From NCBI GenBank assembly GCA_030589895.1, contig JAUUZQ010000006.1, positions 1 to 64,000 of the forward strand: 64,000 nt of DNA, read 5' to 3'. Position numbers and translations under genes: made by a program. The notes below the pieces were generated by a model. The model was not told the origin of the DNA and made no database searches. It saw only the letters and a program-made list of their open reading frames with translations. Origin of the DNA: Bacteroidales bacterium. Its GTDB lineage: Bacteria; Bacteroidota; Bacteroidia; Bacteroidales; GCA-2748055. Below are positions 26,643-36,278 of the stretch, piece after piece. Numbering within the stretch: the first letter of the stretch is position 1; each line of letters starts with the position of its first letter.

Positions 26643-28280
26643 ATGAAATCGATGAAATATCGCTCACCAGTCAAACTGTCACAGGGGCTTGCCCTATACC
26701 TTGTCTTCTCTTTCTTTATCACTTCATGCGCAACTGGCAAGAAAGATGGGGATGACTCCGAAAGATCTTCTACTTCACCTAATATCATACTGATCCTTGC
26801 AGATGATATGGGGTATTCAGACCTCGGGTGCTATGGTGGTGAAATAAATACACCCAACCTGGATCAGCTGGCGGCAGAAGGTGTGCGCTTTACCCAGTTC
26901 TACAATGCGGCGCGCTGTTGTCCGACAAGGGCGTCTCTGATCACTGGTCTCTATCCACACCAGGCAGGAATGGGGGGTATGATAAATGATCCGGCAACTA
27001 CTCCTGAGGGTCCTTACCAAGGATATCTCAGTAAAAACTCGGTAACAATTGCAGAGGTGTTGAAAGAGGTAAACTATTATACAGCTTCTTCGGGCAAATG
27101 GCACGTGGGTGAGGAACGACCATACTGGCCAACAGATCGTGGATTTGATAATTACTATGGACTGATCAGCGGAGCGGCGAATTATTTCGATATCTCCCGG
27201 ACCAAACGAGAAGGCCTTAAACGCCATTTTGCGATCGACAGCATGGAGTATATGCCGCCGAAAGAAGATTTTTATATGACGGATGCGATCACAGAAAATG
27301 CAGTGAAGTTTCTTAAAGTGGCGGATACAAAGGAGCAGCCTTTCTTCCTCTACCTGGCATATACTGCCCCGCATTGGCCCTTGCATGCGAAGCAGGAGGA
27401 TATTGATAAGTACCTTGGAAAGTACATGACAGGATGGGATGTGCTGAGAAAGGAGCGCTATGAGCGCATGATAGAAATGGGACTGATCGATGAGAGCTGG
27501 GCACTGAGTGAGAGGGATGCGCAGGTGACCCCCTGGGAAGAGCTTGATGATGAACAGAAGGAGCGAATGGATTTGCTGATGGCAATCTATGCGGCGCAGG
27601 TGGACTGCCTCGACCAAGGAATCGGCAAGGTAATGGAGCAGCTGGAAGCGATGGGCGAAAAAGAGAATACGATTGTGATGTTTCTGTCAGATAATGGTGG
27701 CAGCGAGGAAACAGGTCCCTTCGGACAGGACTTCTGGGGGAACTTCTGGGACGGTGATGCGAGACCTGGTTCGGGAGATTCCTACCACAGCTACGGTGGA
27801 TCATGGGCTAACCTTAGCAATACACCATTCAGGTACTATAAGAAACGGACCCATGAAGGTGGTATTGCCACTCCATTCATTGTCAGCTGGCCGGAGCAGG
27901 TAAAACAACAAGGTGAATTGATCCATCAGCCAGGACACATCATCGATATCATGGCTACAATCTGTGAGCTAACGGGTGCAGTATATCCGGATACCTATAA
28001 TTACAATAATATCATAGCACTCCCTGGCACATCCTTTGCCTCAGCCTTGAAAGGGGAAGGGGTAGAGCGTGAAGAGCCTCTCTTCTGGGAGCATATTGGC
28101 AACAGGGCAATACGGGAAGGAGACTGGAAACTGGTGGCGCAAGAAGGAGAGGAGTGGGAGCTGTTTAACCTGGCTGCGGATCGCTCTGAAACGAATAATC
28201 TGGTGGAAAGTGAAGCAGAAAAGGCTGAGCATTTGCTTGGGTTGTATCAGGAATGGGCTGCTGATGTTGGGGTAAAATAG
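26643..28280 (+). CDS. PUL lipoprotein sulfatase
   Basis: 545 aa. Lipobox FFITSCATG; metal site LADDMGYSDLGCYG; maturation motif CCPTR (FGly at Cys92, within ARCCPTRASLITG); SSGKWHVGE; LSDNGGSEE. This is the canonical arylsulfatase layout and length. As the first gene of the SusCD operon it should desulfate the imported or surface-bound glycan, and a lipid anchor is likely. It lies 70 bp before susC and is transcribed from the site A promoter. Confidence 0.94.
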   Translation: MKSMKYRSPVKLSQGLALYLVFSFFITSCATGKKDGDDSERSSTSPNIILILADDMGYSDLGCYGGEINTPNLDQLAAEGVRFTQFYNAARCCPTRASLITGLYPHQAGMGGMINDPATTPEGPYQGYLSKNSVTIAEVLKEVNYYTASSGKWHVGEERPYWPTDRGFDNYYGLISGAANYFDISRTKREGLKRHFAIDSMEYMPPKEDFYMTDAITENAVKFLKVADTKEQPFFLYLAYTAPHWPLHAKQEDIDKYLGKYMTGWDVLRKERYERMIEMGLIDESWALSERDAQVTPWEELDDEQKERMDLLMAIYAAQVDCLDQGIGKVMEQLEAMGEKENTIVMFLSDNGGSEETGPFGQDFWGNFWDGDARPGSGDSYHSYGGSWANLSNTPFRYYKKRTHEGGIATPFIVSWPEQVKQQGELIHQPGHIIDIMATICELTGAVYPDTYNYNNIIALPGTSFASALKGEGVEREEPLFWEHIGNRAIREGDWKLVAQEGEEWELFNLAADRSETNNLVESEAEKAEHLLGLYQEWAADVGVK

Positions 28281-28350
28281 CTCGCATGCGAATGAGATGA
28301 TACTTGAATCATCTAAGATTTTATACTACTAAACTAAAAGTCATAAAACT

Positions 28351-31300
28351 ATGAAAAAGCTCTTCTTGCTTTTGATGTTCATTCTCTGCATAGCAACGCT
28401 GAATGCTCAGAATCAACAAAAAACGATCACTGGAACTGTACTCGACACAGAGGGTATGGAAATGATCGGGGTATCTGTAATGGTTAAAGGAACTGTTATC
28501 GGTGAGATAACAGATTTCGAAGGAAAATACAGCATTACGGTTCCGGGCGATGCTGAAATCCTTGCCTTTTCCTATATTGGCTACGTACCGCAAAACATTC
28601 CAATTGGAAACAATACAGTCATTGACGTAACCCTCGAATCGGACTTGCTCGGATTGGAGGAGGTTGTTGTGATTGGTTATGGCTCTGTGAAGAAAAGAGA
28701 CCTTACAGGGTCGGTGGGAAGCGTTGCCTCAGAAAGGTTGACACAGCGTGGTAGTACAGCAGCTGCGGAAGCCCTGCAAGGTCAGATCGCTGGTGTGAAT
28801 ATATCGAGATCATCAGGTCGTTCCGACGTGGGCTTCGATATTACGATCAGGGGTAAAAACTCCATCGGTGGAGGATCGCCATTGTTTGTTGTTGACGGAC
28901 TTGTTGTTGAGAACATTGATTTTCTGAATCCGAATGATATTGCAAGGATGGATGTATTGAAAGATGCTTCATCCACTGCCATCTACGGATCCAGAGGTTC
29001 AAACGGTGTGGTGATCATCACTACGAAGGGTGCAGGTGAGACAAGAGAAAGGATCTCTGTGAGTTATGATGGATATTATGGTGTAAGGACTCCTGCACAC
29101 AAACCAAATATGATGGATGCAACAGAGTGGCTAAACTATCGGATCGCAGGTGCTCAGGGCAACGACACCGAGCCCTTCTCAGGAGATGTATTTGGAGGCT
29201 CCAACCAGGTAGTACCGGTAACAGGAGAAGACTGGGACCGTGAAATTGAGCGACGCATCCTGGCCGGCGAGACCTATGACTGGCCGGACGAGTTTATGGA
29301 GAACGGGTTTCGTACCAACCATTATATTGCATTGAAAGGCACCTCTGGAAATACCTCTTTCTCAATGACCGCAGGCTACCAGAAAGAGAAAGGCTTTATC
29401 GAAAAGGATTATATGGATAAGTATAGTTTCAGTCTGGACTTGAACCATAAATTGAATGATAAATGGACGCTCGGCGGACAATTCCGCATGGGCTTCAGGG
29501 AGACAGAGGTTGCAGGCGGTAAGAGTATATTGAACTACTACAGGATGCCTCCCATCGCCCTGGCTAAGGATCCGACTGGATGGCTTTACGAAGCTGATGG
29601 ACTGACGATCAATCCTGCACGTATGCTAACCGGATCAGGGAATCCACTTCTTGATCAGAAATATTCCAATAACCAGGACAGGGACCTTGACCTGATCGGA
29701 CGCATCTTTTTTGACTTTAAGCCCGTAGACTGGTTGAGTTTCCGCACAGAGATACTGCCGAGGTTTGCGATGGCCCGTGATGCTTCATGGAAGGGACTCT
29801 GGGCTGACGGTGTTGGCGTGCCTGAAAAAACAAGTGCCGAAGCGTATAATTCACACAGGATCAACGTGACATGGGACAACCGAGTTGTTGCTCGAAAATC
29901 TTTCGGGAAACACACCATCCAGGGAACAGGACTCTTTAGTATTTACGACTACCAGCAGGAATCATTCTCCTTTGAGGTTATGAATCTTCCCCAAAGTACT
30001 TCCTTTTATAATATGGGAGCAGCAGCGGACCGCGTCGTCAGTGAGAGTAGTTATACCATGAACAGACTGGTATCCTATATGGCCAGGTTTAATTACGACT
30101 ATGCACAAAAATACCTCTTAACACTATCCATGCGTTATGATGGCTCTTCAAAATTGGGAGATGGTTACAAATGGGCCTCTTTCCCATCTGCAGCTATTGC
30201 ATGGAGGATATCTGAAGAAGACTTCCTGAAAAATGTTGCAGCCATTTCTACACTTAAAATGCGACTTAGCTATGGCTACACCGGGAACAATAATATTTCC
30301 TCCTTCCAGTCGTCCGTTAGTGCCAATTCACTTTACTACTACGATTTCGGAGGTGTAATCTCCAATGGTATTGGTCCCTCCGGAATTGCGAACAGGGCAC
30401 TGACCTGGGAAAGAACCTCGGAATTAAACTTTGGACTCGATTATGGCTTCCTGAAGGGCCGCATCTCAGGTACGGTCGATCTCTACTCGAAGCTATCGGA
30501 TAACCTGCTGCTCGACCGAAAATTACCAATTCCCATGGGATGGGATATTATGGTGGATAATATCGGATCCGTTAGTAATAAAGGAATTGAACTATCCCTC
30601 CGAACCATTAACGTGAAGAGGCAAAACTTCTCATGGGAAACTGCTTTTATCTTTGCCAGGAACGTGAATGCAGTAGTTGAAACAAATCTTGGCGCTGTAG
30701 ACGATGTTGTCAACGGGCTATTTATCGGTCAGCCTGTTAATGTACATTATAACTATGTGTTTGATGGAATATGGCAGCTTGACGAGATCGAGGAAGCTGC
30801 ACTCTGGGGACGTGAACCCGGAAGCGTAAAGATCAAGGATCTTAGCGGACCGGATGGCGTTCCTGATGGCAAGATTGATGCCCAGTATGACAGGGCGGTT
30901 ATCGGGTCTCCAATACCAGATTATACAGCGAGTCTATTTATGCAAATAACCTTCTGGAATTTCGACCTGTCAGCATCCATCTATACGGAGCAAGGTATTA
31001 TGAAGAAAAGCACCTTCTTTAATGACCTGATCTACAGTAACAGGAATACCATTGTATACGATTACTGGACAACGACGAATCCGTCGAATACTGCACCAAG
31101 TGCATCCGGGACCTTTACTAGTGACGATATTTATTGGGGAAGAAAAGGAGCGCAGCTACAGAACTACAGAAATACTTCCTATACAAGACTTCAGAATGTG
31201 ACCCTGGGATACACACTCCCTGCCAATGTTTCGAAGGCTGTGAATATTTCGAGGCTGAGAATATATGCCAATGTTACAAATCCGATCCTGATCTCGCCTT

Positions 31301-31392
31301 TTGAAGGTCATGACCCGGAGTTTGGAGACAAAGGCGCCAACGACGGCCCAAGTTTTATTACCTATCAGGTAGGTGTAAATGTTAATTTTTAA
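28351..31392 (+). CDS. SusC/RagA-type TonB-dependent glycan transporter
   Basis: 1013 aa. Signal peptide about 1-20 (TLNAQ). An N-terminal carboxypeptidase-like domain (about 22-95; TITGTVLDTEGMEMIGVSVMV) is followed by a TonB-box-like stretch and the plug (about 110-225; VIGYGSVKKRDLTGSVGSV, SIGGGSPLFVVDGL, SSTAIYGSRGSNGVVIITTK). A long 22-strand barrel ends in the aromatic residue F (QVGVNVNF). It imports oligosaccharides across the outer membrane with energy from TonB. susD follows at 10 bp. This is the diagnostic pair of a Bacteroidota PUL. Confidence 0.97.
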   Translation: MKKLFLLLMFILCIATLNAQNQQKTITGTVLDTEGMEMIGVSVMVKGTVIGEITDFEGKYSITVPGDAEILAFSYIGYVPQNIPIGNNTVIDVTLESDLLGLEEVVVIGYGSVKKRDLTGSVGSVASERLTQRGSTAAAEALQGQIAGVNISRSSGRSDVGFDITIRGKNSIGGGSPLFVVDGLVVENIDFLNPNDIARMDVLKDASSTAIYGSRGSNGVVIITTKGAGETRERISVSYDGYYGVRTPAHKPNMMDATEWLNYRIAGAQGNDTEPFSGDVFGGSNQVVPVTGEDWDREIERRILAGETYDWPDEFMENGFRTNHYIALKGTSGNTSFSMTAGYQKEKGFIEKDYMDKYSFSLDLNHKLNDKWTLGGQFRMGFRETEVAGGKSILNYYRMPPIALAKDPTGWLYEADGLTINPARMLTGSGNPLLDQKYSNNQDRDLDLIGRIFFDFKPVDWLSFRTEILPRFAMARDASWKGLWADGVGVPEKTSAEAYNSHRINVTWDNRVVARKSFGKHTIQGTGLFSIYDYQQESFSFEVMNLPQSTSFYNMGAAADRVVSESSYTMNRLVSYMARFNYDYAQKYLLTLSMRYDGSSKLGDGYKWASFPSAAIAWRISEEDFLKNVAAISTLKMRLSYGYTGNNNISSFQSSVSANSLYYYDFGGVISNGIGPSGIANRALTWERTSELNFGLDYGFLKGRISGTVDLYSKLSDNLLLDRKLPIPMGWDIMVDNIGSVSNKGIELSLRTINVKRQNFSWETAFIFARNVNAVVETNLGAVDDVVNGLFIGQPVNVHYNYVFDGIWQLDEIEEAALWGREPGSVKIKDLSGPDGVPDGKIDAQYDRAVIGSPIPDYTASLFMQITFWNFDLSASIYTEQGIMKKSTFFNDLIYSNRNTIVYDYWTTTNPSNTAPSASGTFTSDDIYWGRKGAQLQNYRNTSYTRLQNVTLGYTLPANVSKAVNISRLRIYANVTNPILISPFEGHDPEFGDKGANDGPSFITYQVGVNVNF

Positions 31393-31401
31393 ATCATTAA
31401 G

Positions 31402-33048
31402 ATGAGTATCATGAATAAAATAGGAACAATATTAATGATAGTAGTTTTGATTGGTACCTCCTGTACTGATTTCCTGCAAGAAGACAATAGGTCGACCATA
31501 ACAGTTGACGATTTTTATGCTACCACTGAAGGATATGAGGCCTTGATCAGCGCAAGCTATTCTACCATGAGGGAACTCTATTCAGATATGAACTTTGATA
31601 ATAACAATCAGAAGAACTACTGTTCTCTCCAGGGATTAACCTTGCTGGGAACAGACCTGTTTACAGTAGCCAAAAAGGCTGATCAGAATGATATACTTGA
31701 TGGATATTATCTACTGACACCAGATCATTCGGCAGTTAGCAAGGTTTTTGCGAACTGTTATAAATCCATTCAGATTCACAACCTGGCACTTGCATGGGCT
31801 GAAAAGACAGAGGAATATGAGGAACTACCCCTGCGTGTTGCAGAGGTGCGATTCATCCGTGCTTATATGTATCATCTCCTGCTTGAATTGTACGGAGGGG
31901 TTTCCATTGTTACAGAAGCCTTTGATGCACCGGTTGTGACATTTGAGAGAAATACGGAAGAAGAAGTTTATAGTTTCATAATTGATGAACTGAAAGACGT
32001 AATCGAGGTTTTGCCTGATCAACAATCGGACATTGGAAGGGTAACAAAAGGTGCTGCAAATCACCTGCTGGCGGCCGTATACCTTTCACGTGGCTATACC
32101 TCCTATGCAGCCACTGATGATTTTGTCAATGCAGAGAGCTATGCGACGGATGTTATTGAAAGTGGGAATTACTTCCTGCTACCGGAATATGAAGATGTAT
32201 TTAAGGTTGGAAATGAGATCAATGATGAGATCATTTTTTCAATTCAGTTCGACCAGGCTTCCCTGATTGCAGGTGTGGCAGGGCATAACTGGCCTGCTAC
32301 ATTCGGACTGCATGCTTCAACCGATGCAGGCTGGCCATACAGGAACGGACAGGTGAGGCCTACGGATCGATGCTGGCTTCAATATCATCCTGATGACGAG
32401 CGCTTTGAAGCATCATTCATGACAACACAATACGATCCTTATTATGACAAATACGATGAATCAAAACCTGATGAAGAAAAGGTGATTACCCATGTCTTTC
32501 CCCATCCTTCCATCGAAGAGGATCCACTTAATCCATCTCCAGAGAACTACTATTTCCTCGCAGATTACACGGTATTTGTACCGGTGCCTGAAGATTGGGA
32601 AGATGGAGATTTCCCCTGGATACGCAAATTTGATGACCCAACAGCTGTGACACAATATGATCATAGCCGTGACATTTTCATTTTCCGTCTGGCTGAAACC
32701 TACCTGCTTCGTGCAGAGGCAAAGATACAGCAGGGAGCATCCGGCGATGATGACATTTACGCAGTGCGATCACGCAGCTGGGATGTGATGCCTGTAAATG
32801 CAGATATCGATACCATCCTGGATGAACGTGGCAGGGAGTTGCTGGGAGAAGGAAAACGATGGATGGACCTTCGCAGAACGGGGAAGCTCATCGAGCGTGT
32901 CAGTGTGCACAATCCAACGGTACTTCGCTACCTGGATGAAGGATATGAACCTTTCGGAGAATCGGATGGCAAGGCACTCAGACGCCCTATTCCTACAGAT
33001 GTGATTATAAGAGATCTGGGTGATTACGGTCAGAATATTGGTTATTAA
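31402..33048 (+). CDS. SusD/RagB-type surface glycan-binding lipoprotein
   Basis: 548 aa. The lipobox is LIGTSCTDFL; the ATG three codons in (31411, MNKIGTILM) is an equally good start. The tetratricopeptide-like SusD fold is supported by DFYATTEGYEALISASYSTMRELY, the central EVRFIRAYMYHLLLELYGGVSIV and the C-terminal RDIFIFRLAETYLLRAEAKIQ with LDERGRELLGEGKRWMDLRRTG. It caps the SusC barrel and captures glycan. It is coupled to susC and followed 32 bp later by the surface lipoprotein. Confidence 0.96.
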   Translation: MSIMNKIGTILMIVVLIGTSCTDFLQEDNRSTITVDDFYATTEGYEALISASYSTMRELYSDMNFDNNNQKNYCSLQGLTLLGTDLFTVAKKADQNDILDGYYLLTPDHSAVSKVFANCYKSIQIHNLALAWAEKTEEYEELPLRVAEVRFIRAYMYHLLLELYGGVSIVTEAFDAPVVTFERNTEEEVYSFIIDELKDVIEVLPDQQSDIGRVTKGAANHLLAAVYLSRGYTSYAATDDFVNAESYATDVIESGNYFLLPEYEDVFKVGNEINDEIIFSIQFDQASLIAGVAGHNWPATFGLHASTDAGWPYRNGQVRPTDRCWLQYHPDDERFEASFMTTQYDPYYDKYDESKPDEEKVITHVFPHPSIEEDPLNPSPENYYFLADYTVFVPVPEDWEDGDFPWIRKFDDPTAVTQYDHSRDIFIFRLAETYLLRAEAKIQQGASGDDDIYAVRSRSWDVMPVNADIDTILDERGRELLGEGKRWMDLRRTGKLIERVSVHNPTVLRYLDEGYEPFGESDGKALRRPIPTDVIIRDLGDYGQNIGY

Positions 33049-33080
33049 TCCTGGATGAAAATTCAGTAATACAGAATACG

Positions 33081-34397
33081 ATGAAAACGAGAAAAAGTTT
33101 ACTAGTCGGAATAAGCATGGTGGCATTCGCTGTGATGGTATTTATTACCGCATGTGAAGAAGACTCCACGGGTCCGGAAACAGTGCCGATCAAAGCAGAG
33201 ATCAAACAGGTTACAGTCCTGAACTCTATTCATACCGTTGTCTTTCATGATGATGTCTCTGAGGACATCGATACGGTTGAAATATCCATTCCATACGGAA
33301 CCGATGTAACCACGCTGGATCTGGATATCATAGTATCCTACTTCGGATCGATCGAGCCAGCAGCTGGTATCACAGACCTGACCGAGCCGGTCACCTATAC
33401 TGTGACCTCAAATTATGAGACCAGAGATGTGCTTGTGATGGCCACCCTGGTTCCTCCTGCGCTGACTTCTTTCTTGCTGACCTCTCCGATAGAACAGGTA
33501 GGCAGGATTGTGAAGGATACTACAGGATTGGCAATGGATACGATCAAGCTTAAGATCAAAGAAGGGATCGACCTTTCAAATTCCAAGATCGTTGTGGAAT
33601 TCTTTGGCGAATCGGTTGTTCCTGATCCTGAAGGGGCTGTTGACCTTGAAGGTGAGAATCCAACCTTAGCGGTGGTGAATAAGGAGTTTCAGACAGTGTA
33701 TGCCATCGACATTGAACGCTATAAGGAGATTAAGTTTACCGGTATTATCTATGATGGAAGCGCACACCCTAATGTGCTCTTACCGGGCTCGATCAGTAGC
33801 GATGATTCAACCATGATTACCATTGAAGATGATGAAAATGCCCTGAGTGGTAAAGTAGCGCGATTCACGAACCTGGTTTACTCAGGCAATACCTCCGGTA
33901 GTGTCAACTTTGCTTTTGATGACTATGAAGAACTTTCTGATCAACCCGAAGAAATTACGGTGATCATGAGAGGTAAGGGTATTCCAACACTGGAGGAAGA
34001 TTTCAGGTACGTTGAAATGAATGTCTACCTGGGTTTCTGGCGATTCCAGTTCTGGGTAGAATGGAATGGTCTGGATGGCACGGATTATACGCAGTTGGCC
34101 TATGAAGATATACCTGCAGGGCTCAATCCGCTTGAATGGAATACCTACCGACTTACAGCGAATGCTATCACAGGGGAAGTTAAAATTTATCTGAATGAAG
34201 ATCCTGAGCCGCTGACTGCAATGTTGCCTCTTTACTTAGGGCCCAGAGATAAAGAAGATTGGAAAGCTTACTTTGGTGATGGCAGCGGTGGCAATGCATA
34301 TGATGGATTGTACGATTACTTCATCATTGAAACAGGTGGAGCATATTCTCCTTCTCAACTGCCGCTGAGTAAGATATTCGGAGAAGAAGAGGAATAA
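33081..34397 (+). CDS. PUL surface lipoprotein, probable glycan-binding protein
   Basis: 438 aa. Lipobox FITACEEDS. Two beta-sandwich DUF5018-like modules (about 35-220; ISIPYGTDVTTLDLDIIVSYFG is typical) lead to a C-terminal jelly-roll resembling a LamG/3-keto-disaccharide-hydrolase-like fold (about 225-430). Position right after SusD is that of SusE/F-like surface glycan-binding proteins. No catalytic residues are recognisable. A terminator follows, so this may end the core transcript. Confidence 0.75.
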   Translation: MKTRKSLLVGISMVAFAVMVFITACEEDSTGPETVPIKAEIKQVTVLNSIHTVVFHDDVSEDIDTVEISIPYGTDVTTLDLDIIVSYFGSIEPAAGITDLTEPVTYTVTSNYETRDVLVMATLVPPALTSFLLTSPIEQVGRIVKDTTGLAMDTIKLKIKEGIDLSNSKIVVEFFGESVVPDPEGAVDLEGENPTLAVVNKEFQTVYAIDIERYKEIKFTGIIYDGSAHPNVLLPGSISSDDSTMITIEDDENALSGKVARFTNLVYSGNTSGSVNFAFDDYEELSDQPEEITVIMRGKGIPTLEEDFRYVEMNVYLGFWRFQFWVEWNGLDGTDYTQLAYEDIPAGLNPLEWNTYRLTANAITGEVKIYLNEDPEPLTAMLPLYLGPRDKEDWKAYFGDGSGGNAYDGLYDYFIIETGGAYSPSQLPLSKIFGEEEE

Positions 34398-34413
34398 GAA
34401 GACTTAGAACCTG

Positions 34414-34446
34414 ATACCCCGGGCTTAGGTGCTCCGGGGTATTTTA
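34414..34446 (+). terminator. Rho-independent terminator after the SusCD operon core
   Basis: ATACCCCGG and CCGGGGTAT form a 9-bp stem around an 11-nt loop, followed by TTTT. It lies 17 bp after the stop of the surface lipoprotein and only 23 bp before the GH28 start. GH28 expression would then need read-through or its own promoter, a common way to raise the SusCD transcript over the enzymes. Confidence 0.8.
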
Positions 34447-34468
34447 ATACACAAAGAAGAAATTTCCC

Positions 34469-36148
34469 ATGATAAATACATGCCTAAAAAGCCTGGTCTT
34501 GCTTACACTGATCCTGGCATCAGGGTGTAATTCCCAACAGGAGTCAGCTCAGTCTGACCTCGATATGTATCAAGGTGTCGAGTTTGAAATGCCATTAATT
34601 ATAGAACCTGTATTCGCGCATCATTCGGTTTCCATTACAGATTTTGGAGCCAAAGACGATGGACAAACCCTGAATACAGAAGCATTTGAAAAGGCCATAG
34701 CTTTGGTTTCTGAAAAAGGGGGTGGACGGGTAGTTATTCCACGCGGTATCTGGCTGACTGGTCCAATTGTCCTTAAAAGCAATATCAACTTACATGCGGA
34801 AGACGGTGCAATGGTCATTTTCTCCGGTAACAAGGACCTCTATCCTATAATTGATGGTAGTTTTGAAGGTGTAAAAGCTTTCCGTTGTCAATCGCCCATC
34901 TCTGGGAAGGGACTGGAGAATATTGCTTTTACCGGCCAGGGCGTTTACGATGGTTCCGGGGATGCCTGGCGAATGGTGAAGCGTTATAAAACAACTGATA
35001 AGCAATGGAAAGCCCTGATAAAGTCAGGTGGAGTACTGAATGAAGATGAAAGTAGCTGGTACCCTTCCGAAGGCGCACTAAAAGGTCTGGAAGGACCTGA
35101 GATACGTTCTGAGAAGATGGAGGATTATCTGAAGATCAAAGATGCGCTTCGACCTGTGATGCTAAGCCTGGTAAATTGTAATAAGGTTCTATTTGATGGT
35201 CCTGTTTTTCAAAATTCACCGGCCTGGTGTATTCATCCCCTGATGTGTACGAACCTGACGATAAGAAATATTGATGTTAAGAATCCGTGGTATTCTCAGA
35301 ATGGTGATGGACTGGATATTGAATCCTGCACCAACACACTCATCTACAATTGCACCTTTGATGTCGGTGATGATGCGATATGTATTAAATCAGGAAAGGG
35401 TGCCTACGGTCGCGCGCGCGGAATCCCAACAGAAAATACCATCGTAAAAAACTGTATCGTATATCACGGACACGGAGGAGTAACGGTGGGTAGTGAGATG
35501 TCGGGCGGAGTTAAAAATCTTCATGTATCCGGATGTACCTTTATTGGAACGGATGTAGGATTGCGATTCAAAAGTACACGGGGAAGAGGCGGAGTAGTAG
35601 AGAAAATATACATCAGTGATGTGGACATGCTCAATATACCCAGCAAGGCCATTTCATTCAACCTCTACTATGGTGGTCTCTCGGTGTCGGAAATGCTGGC
35701 CCGGGAACAGGAAGACAAGATCGGGAGTGAAGCATATGAAGTAAGCGAGGAGACCCCGCAATTCAAAGACATTCATATTAGGAATATTCGCTGCAAGGGA
35801 GCTTACCAGGCGATCTACCTCCAGGGACTTCCTGAAATGAATCTTGAGAACGTTTACCTGGAAGACATCGTTATGGAAGCGGAGAATGGTTTATTTTGCA
35901 TGGATGCTAACGGGGTCAGTATACATGGGTTAAGCCTGATCAATACGAAAGCTCCTTCACTAACACTATACAATACGAAGAATGTACATATTGAAGATCT
36001 TGTTTTGAATGAGGCAGGAGCAGAACAAATAGCAGTATTTGGAAAAGAAACCAATGACATTAACATTGACTTTAAGGCTGATCTCAAAGAAGGAAAGATC
36101 CTGGAGTTAGGGGAGGAGGTTGATCCAGATGCTGTCAAATTGGAATAG
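34469..36148 (+). CDS. GH28 polygalacturonase-like hydrolase, lipoprotein
   Basis: 559 aa. Lipobox LASGCNSQQ, then a right-handed beta-helix. GH28 motifs appear in order: NGDGLD (about 277-282), GDDAICIKSG (Asp pair, about 297), GHGGVTVGSE (about 335) and RFKS (about 367). Together these are the NxD, DD, GHG and RxK signatures of the family. It hydrolyses alpha-galacturonosyl links in pectic backbones such as homogalacturonan or rhamnogalacturonan, exo- or endo-acting not determinable. It is separated from the SusCD core by a terminator; the next gene has its own operator. Confidence 0.93.
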   Translation: MINTCLKSLVLLTLILASGCNSQQESAQSDLDMYQGVEFEMPLIIEPVFAHHSVSITDFGAKDDGQTLNTEAFEKAIALVSEKGGGRVVIPRGIWLTGPIVLKSNINLHAEDGAMVIFSGNKDLYPIIDGSFEGVKAFRCQSPISGKGLENIAFTGQGVYDGSGDAWRMVKRYKTTDKQWKALIKSGGVLNEDESSWYPSEGALKGLEGPEIRSEKMEDYLKIKDALRPVMLSLVNCNKVLFDGPVFQNSPAWCIHPLMCTNLTIRNIDVKNPWYSQNGDGLDIESCTNTLIYNCTFDVGDDAICIKSGKGAYGRARGIPTENTIVKNCIVYHGHGGVTVGSEMSGGVKNLHVSGCTFIGTDVGLRFKSTRGRGGVVEKIYISDVDMLNIPSKAISFNLYYGGLSVSEMLAREQEDKIGSEAYEVSEETPQFKDIHIRNIRCKGAYQAIYLQGLPEMNLENVYLEDIVMEAENGLFCMDANGVSIHGLSLINTKAPSLTLYNTKNVHIEDLVLNEAGAEQIAVFGKETNDINIDFKADLKEGKILELGEEVDPDAVKLE

Positions 36149-36158
36149 AAGAATACAG

Positions 36159-36202
36159 ATTGGGACTTCTGCATCTCTATTTTGGGAATACTGAATCTAT
36201 AG
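36159..36202 (+). promoter_or_regulatory. PUL operator-like motif, site C
   Basis: ATTGGGACTTCTGCATC, then TATTTTGGGAATACTG. The half-sites TTGGGA repeat at the same spacing and register as at sites A and B; ACTTCTG is shared with site B. It begins 10 bp after the GH28 stop and precedes TATATTTA (36220), a likely -7 box. Confidence 0.65.
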
Positions 36203-36278
36203 GGTAGTGCTGTATTCTCTATATTTACTGAGCTGTTTTTTAACCAAAAACTTAAAACTATTAACTAAACATTTTATC

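Noticed and set aside
26817-27804. Long minus-strand ORFs (266 and 163 aa) opposite the PUL sulfatase
   Set aside because: Both lie antisense to a sulfatase with complete motifs; Pro/Arg/His-rich translations typical of shadows.
36207-36278. Upstream start of the 36279 gene as given in the ORF track
   Set aside because: The extra 24 codons cover the promoter region and would bury the signal peptide; ATG 36279 is better.
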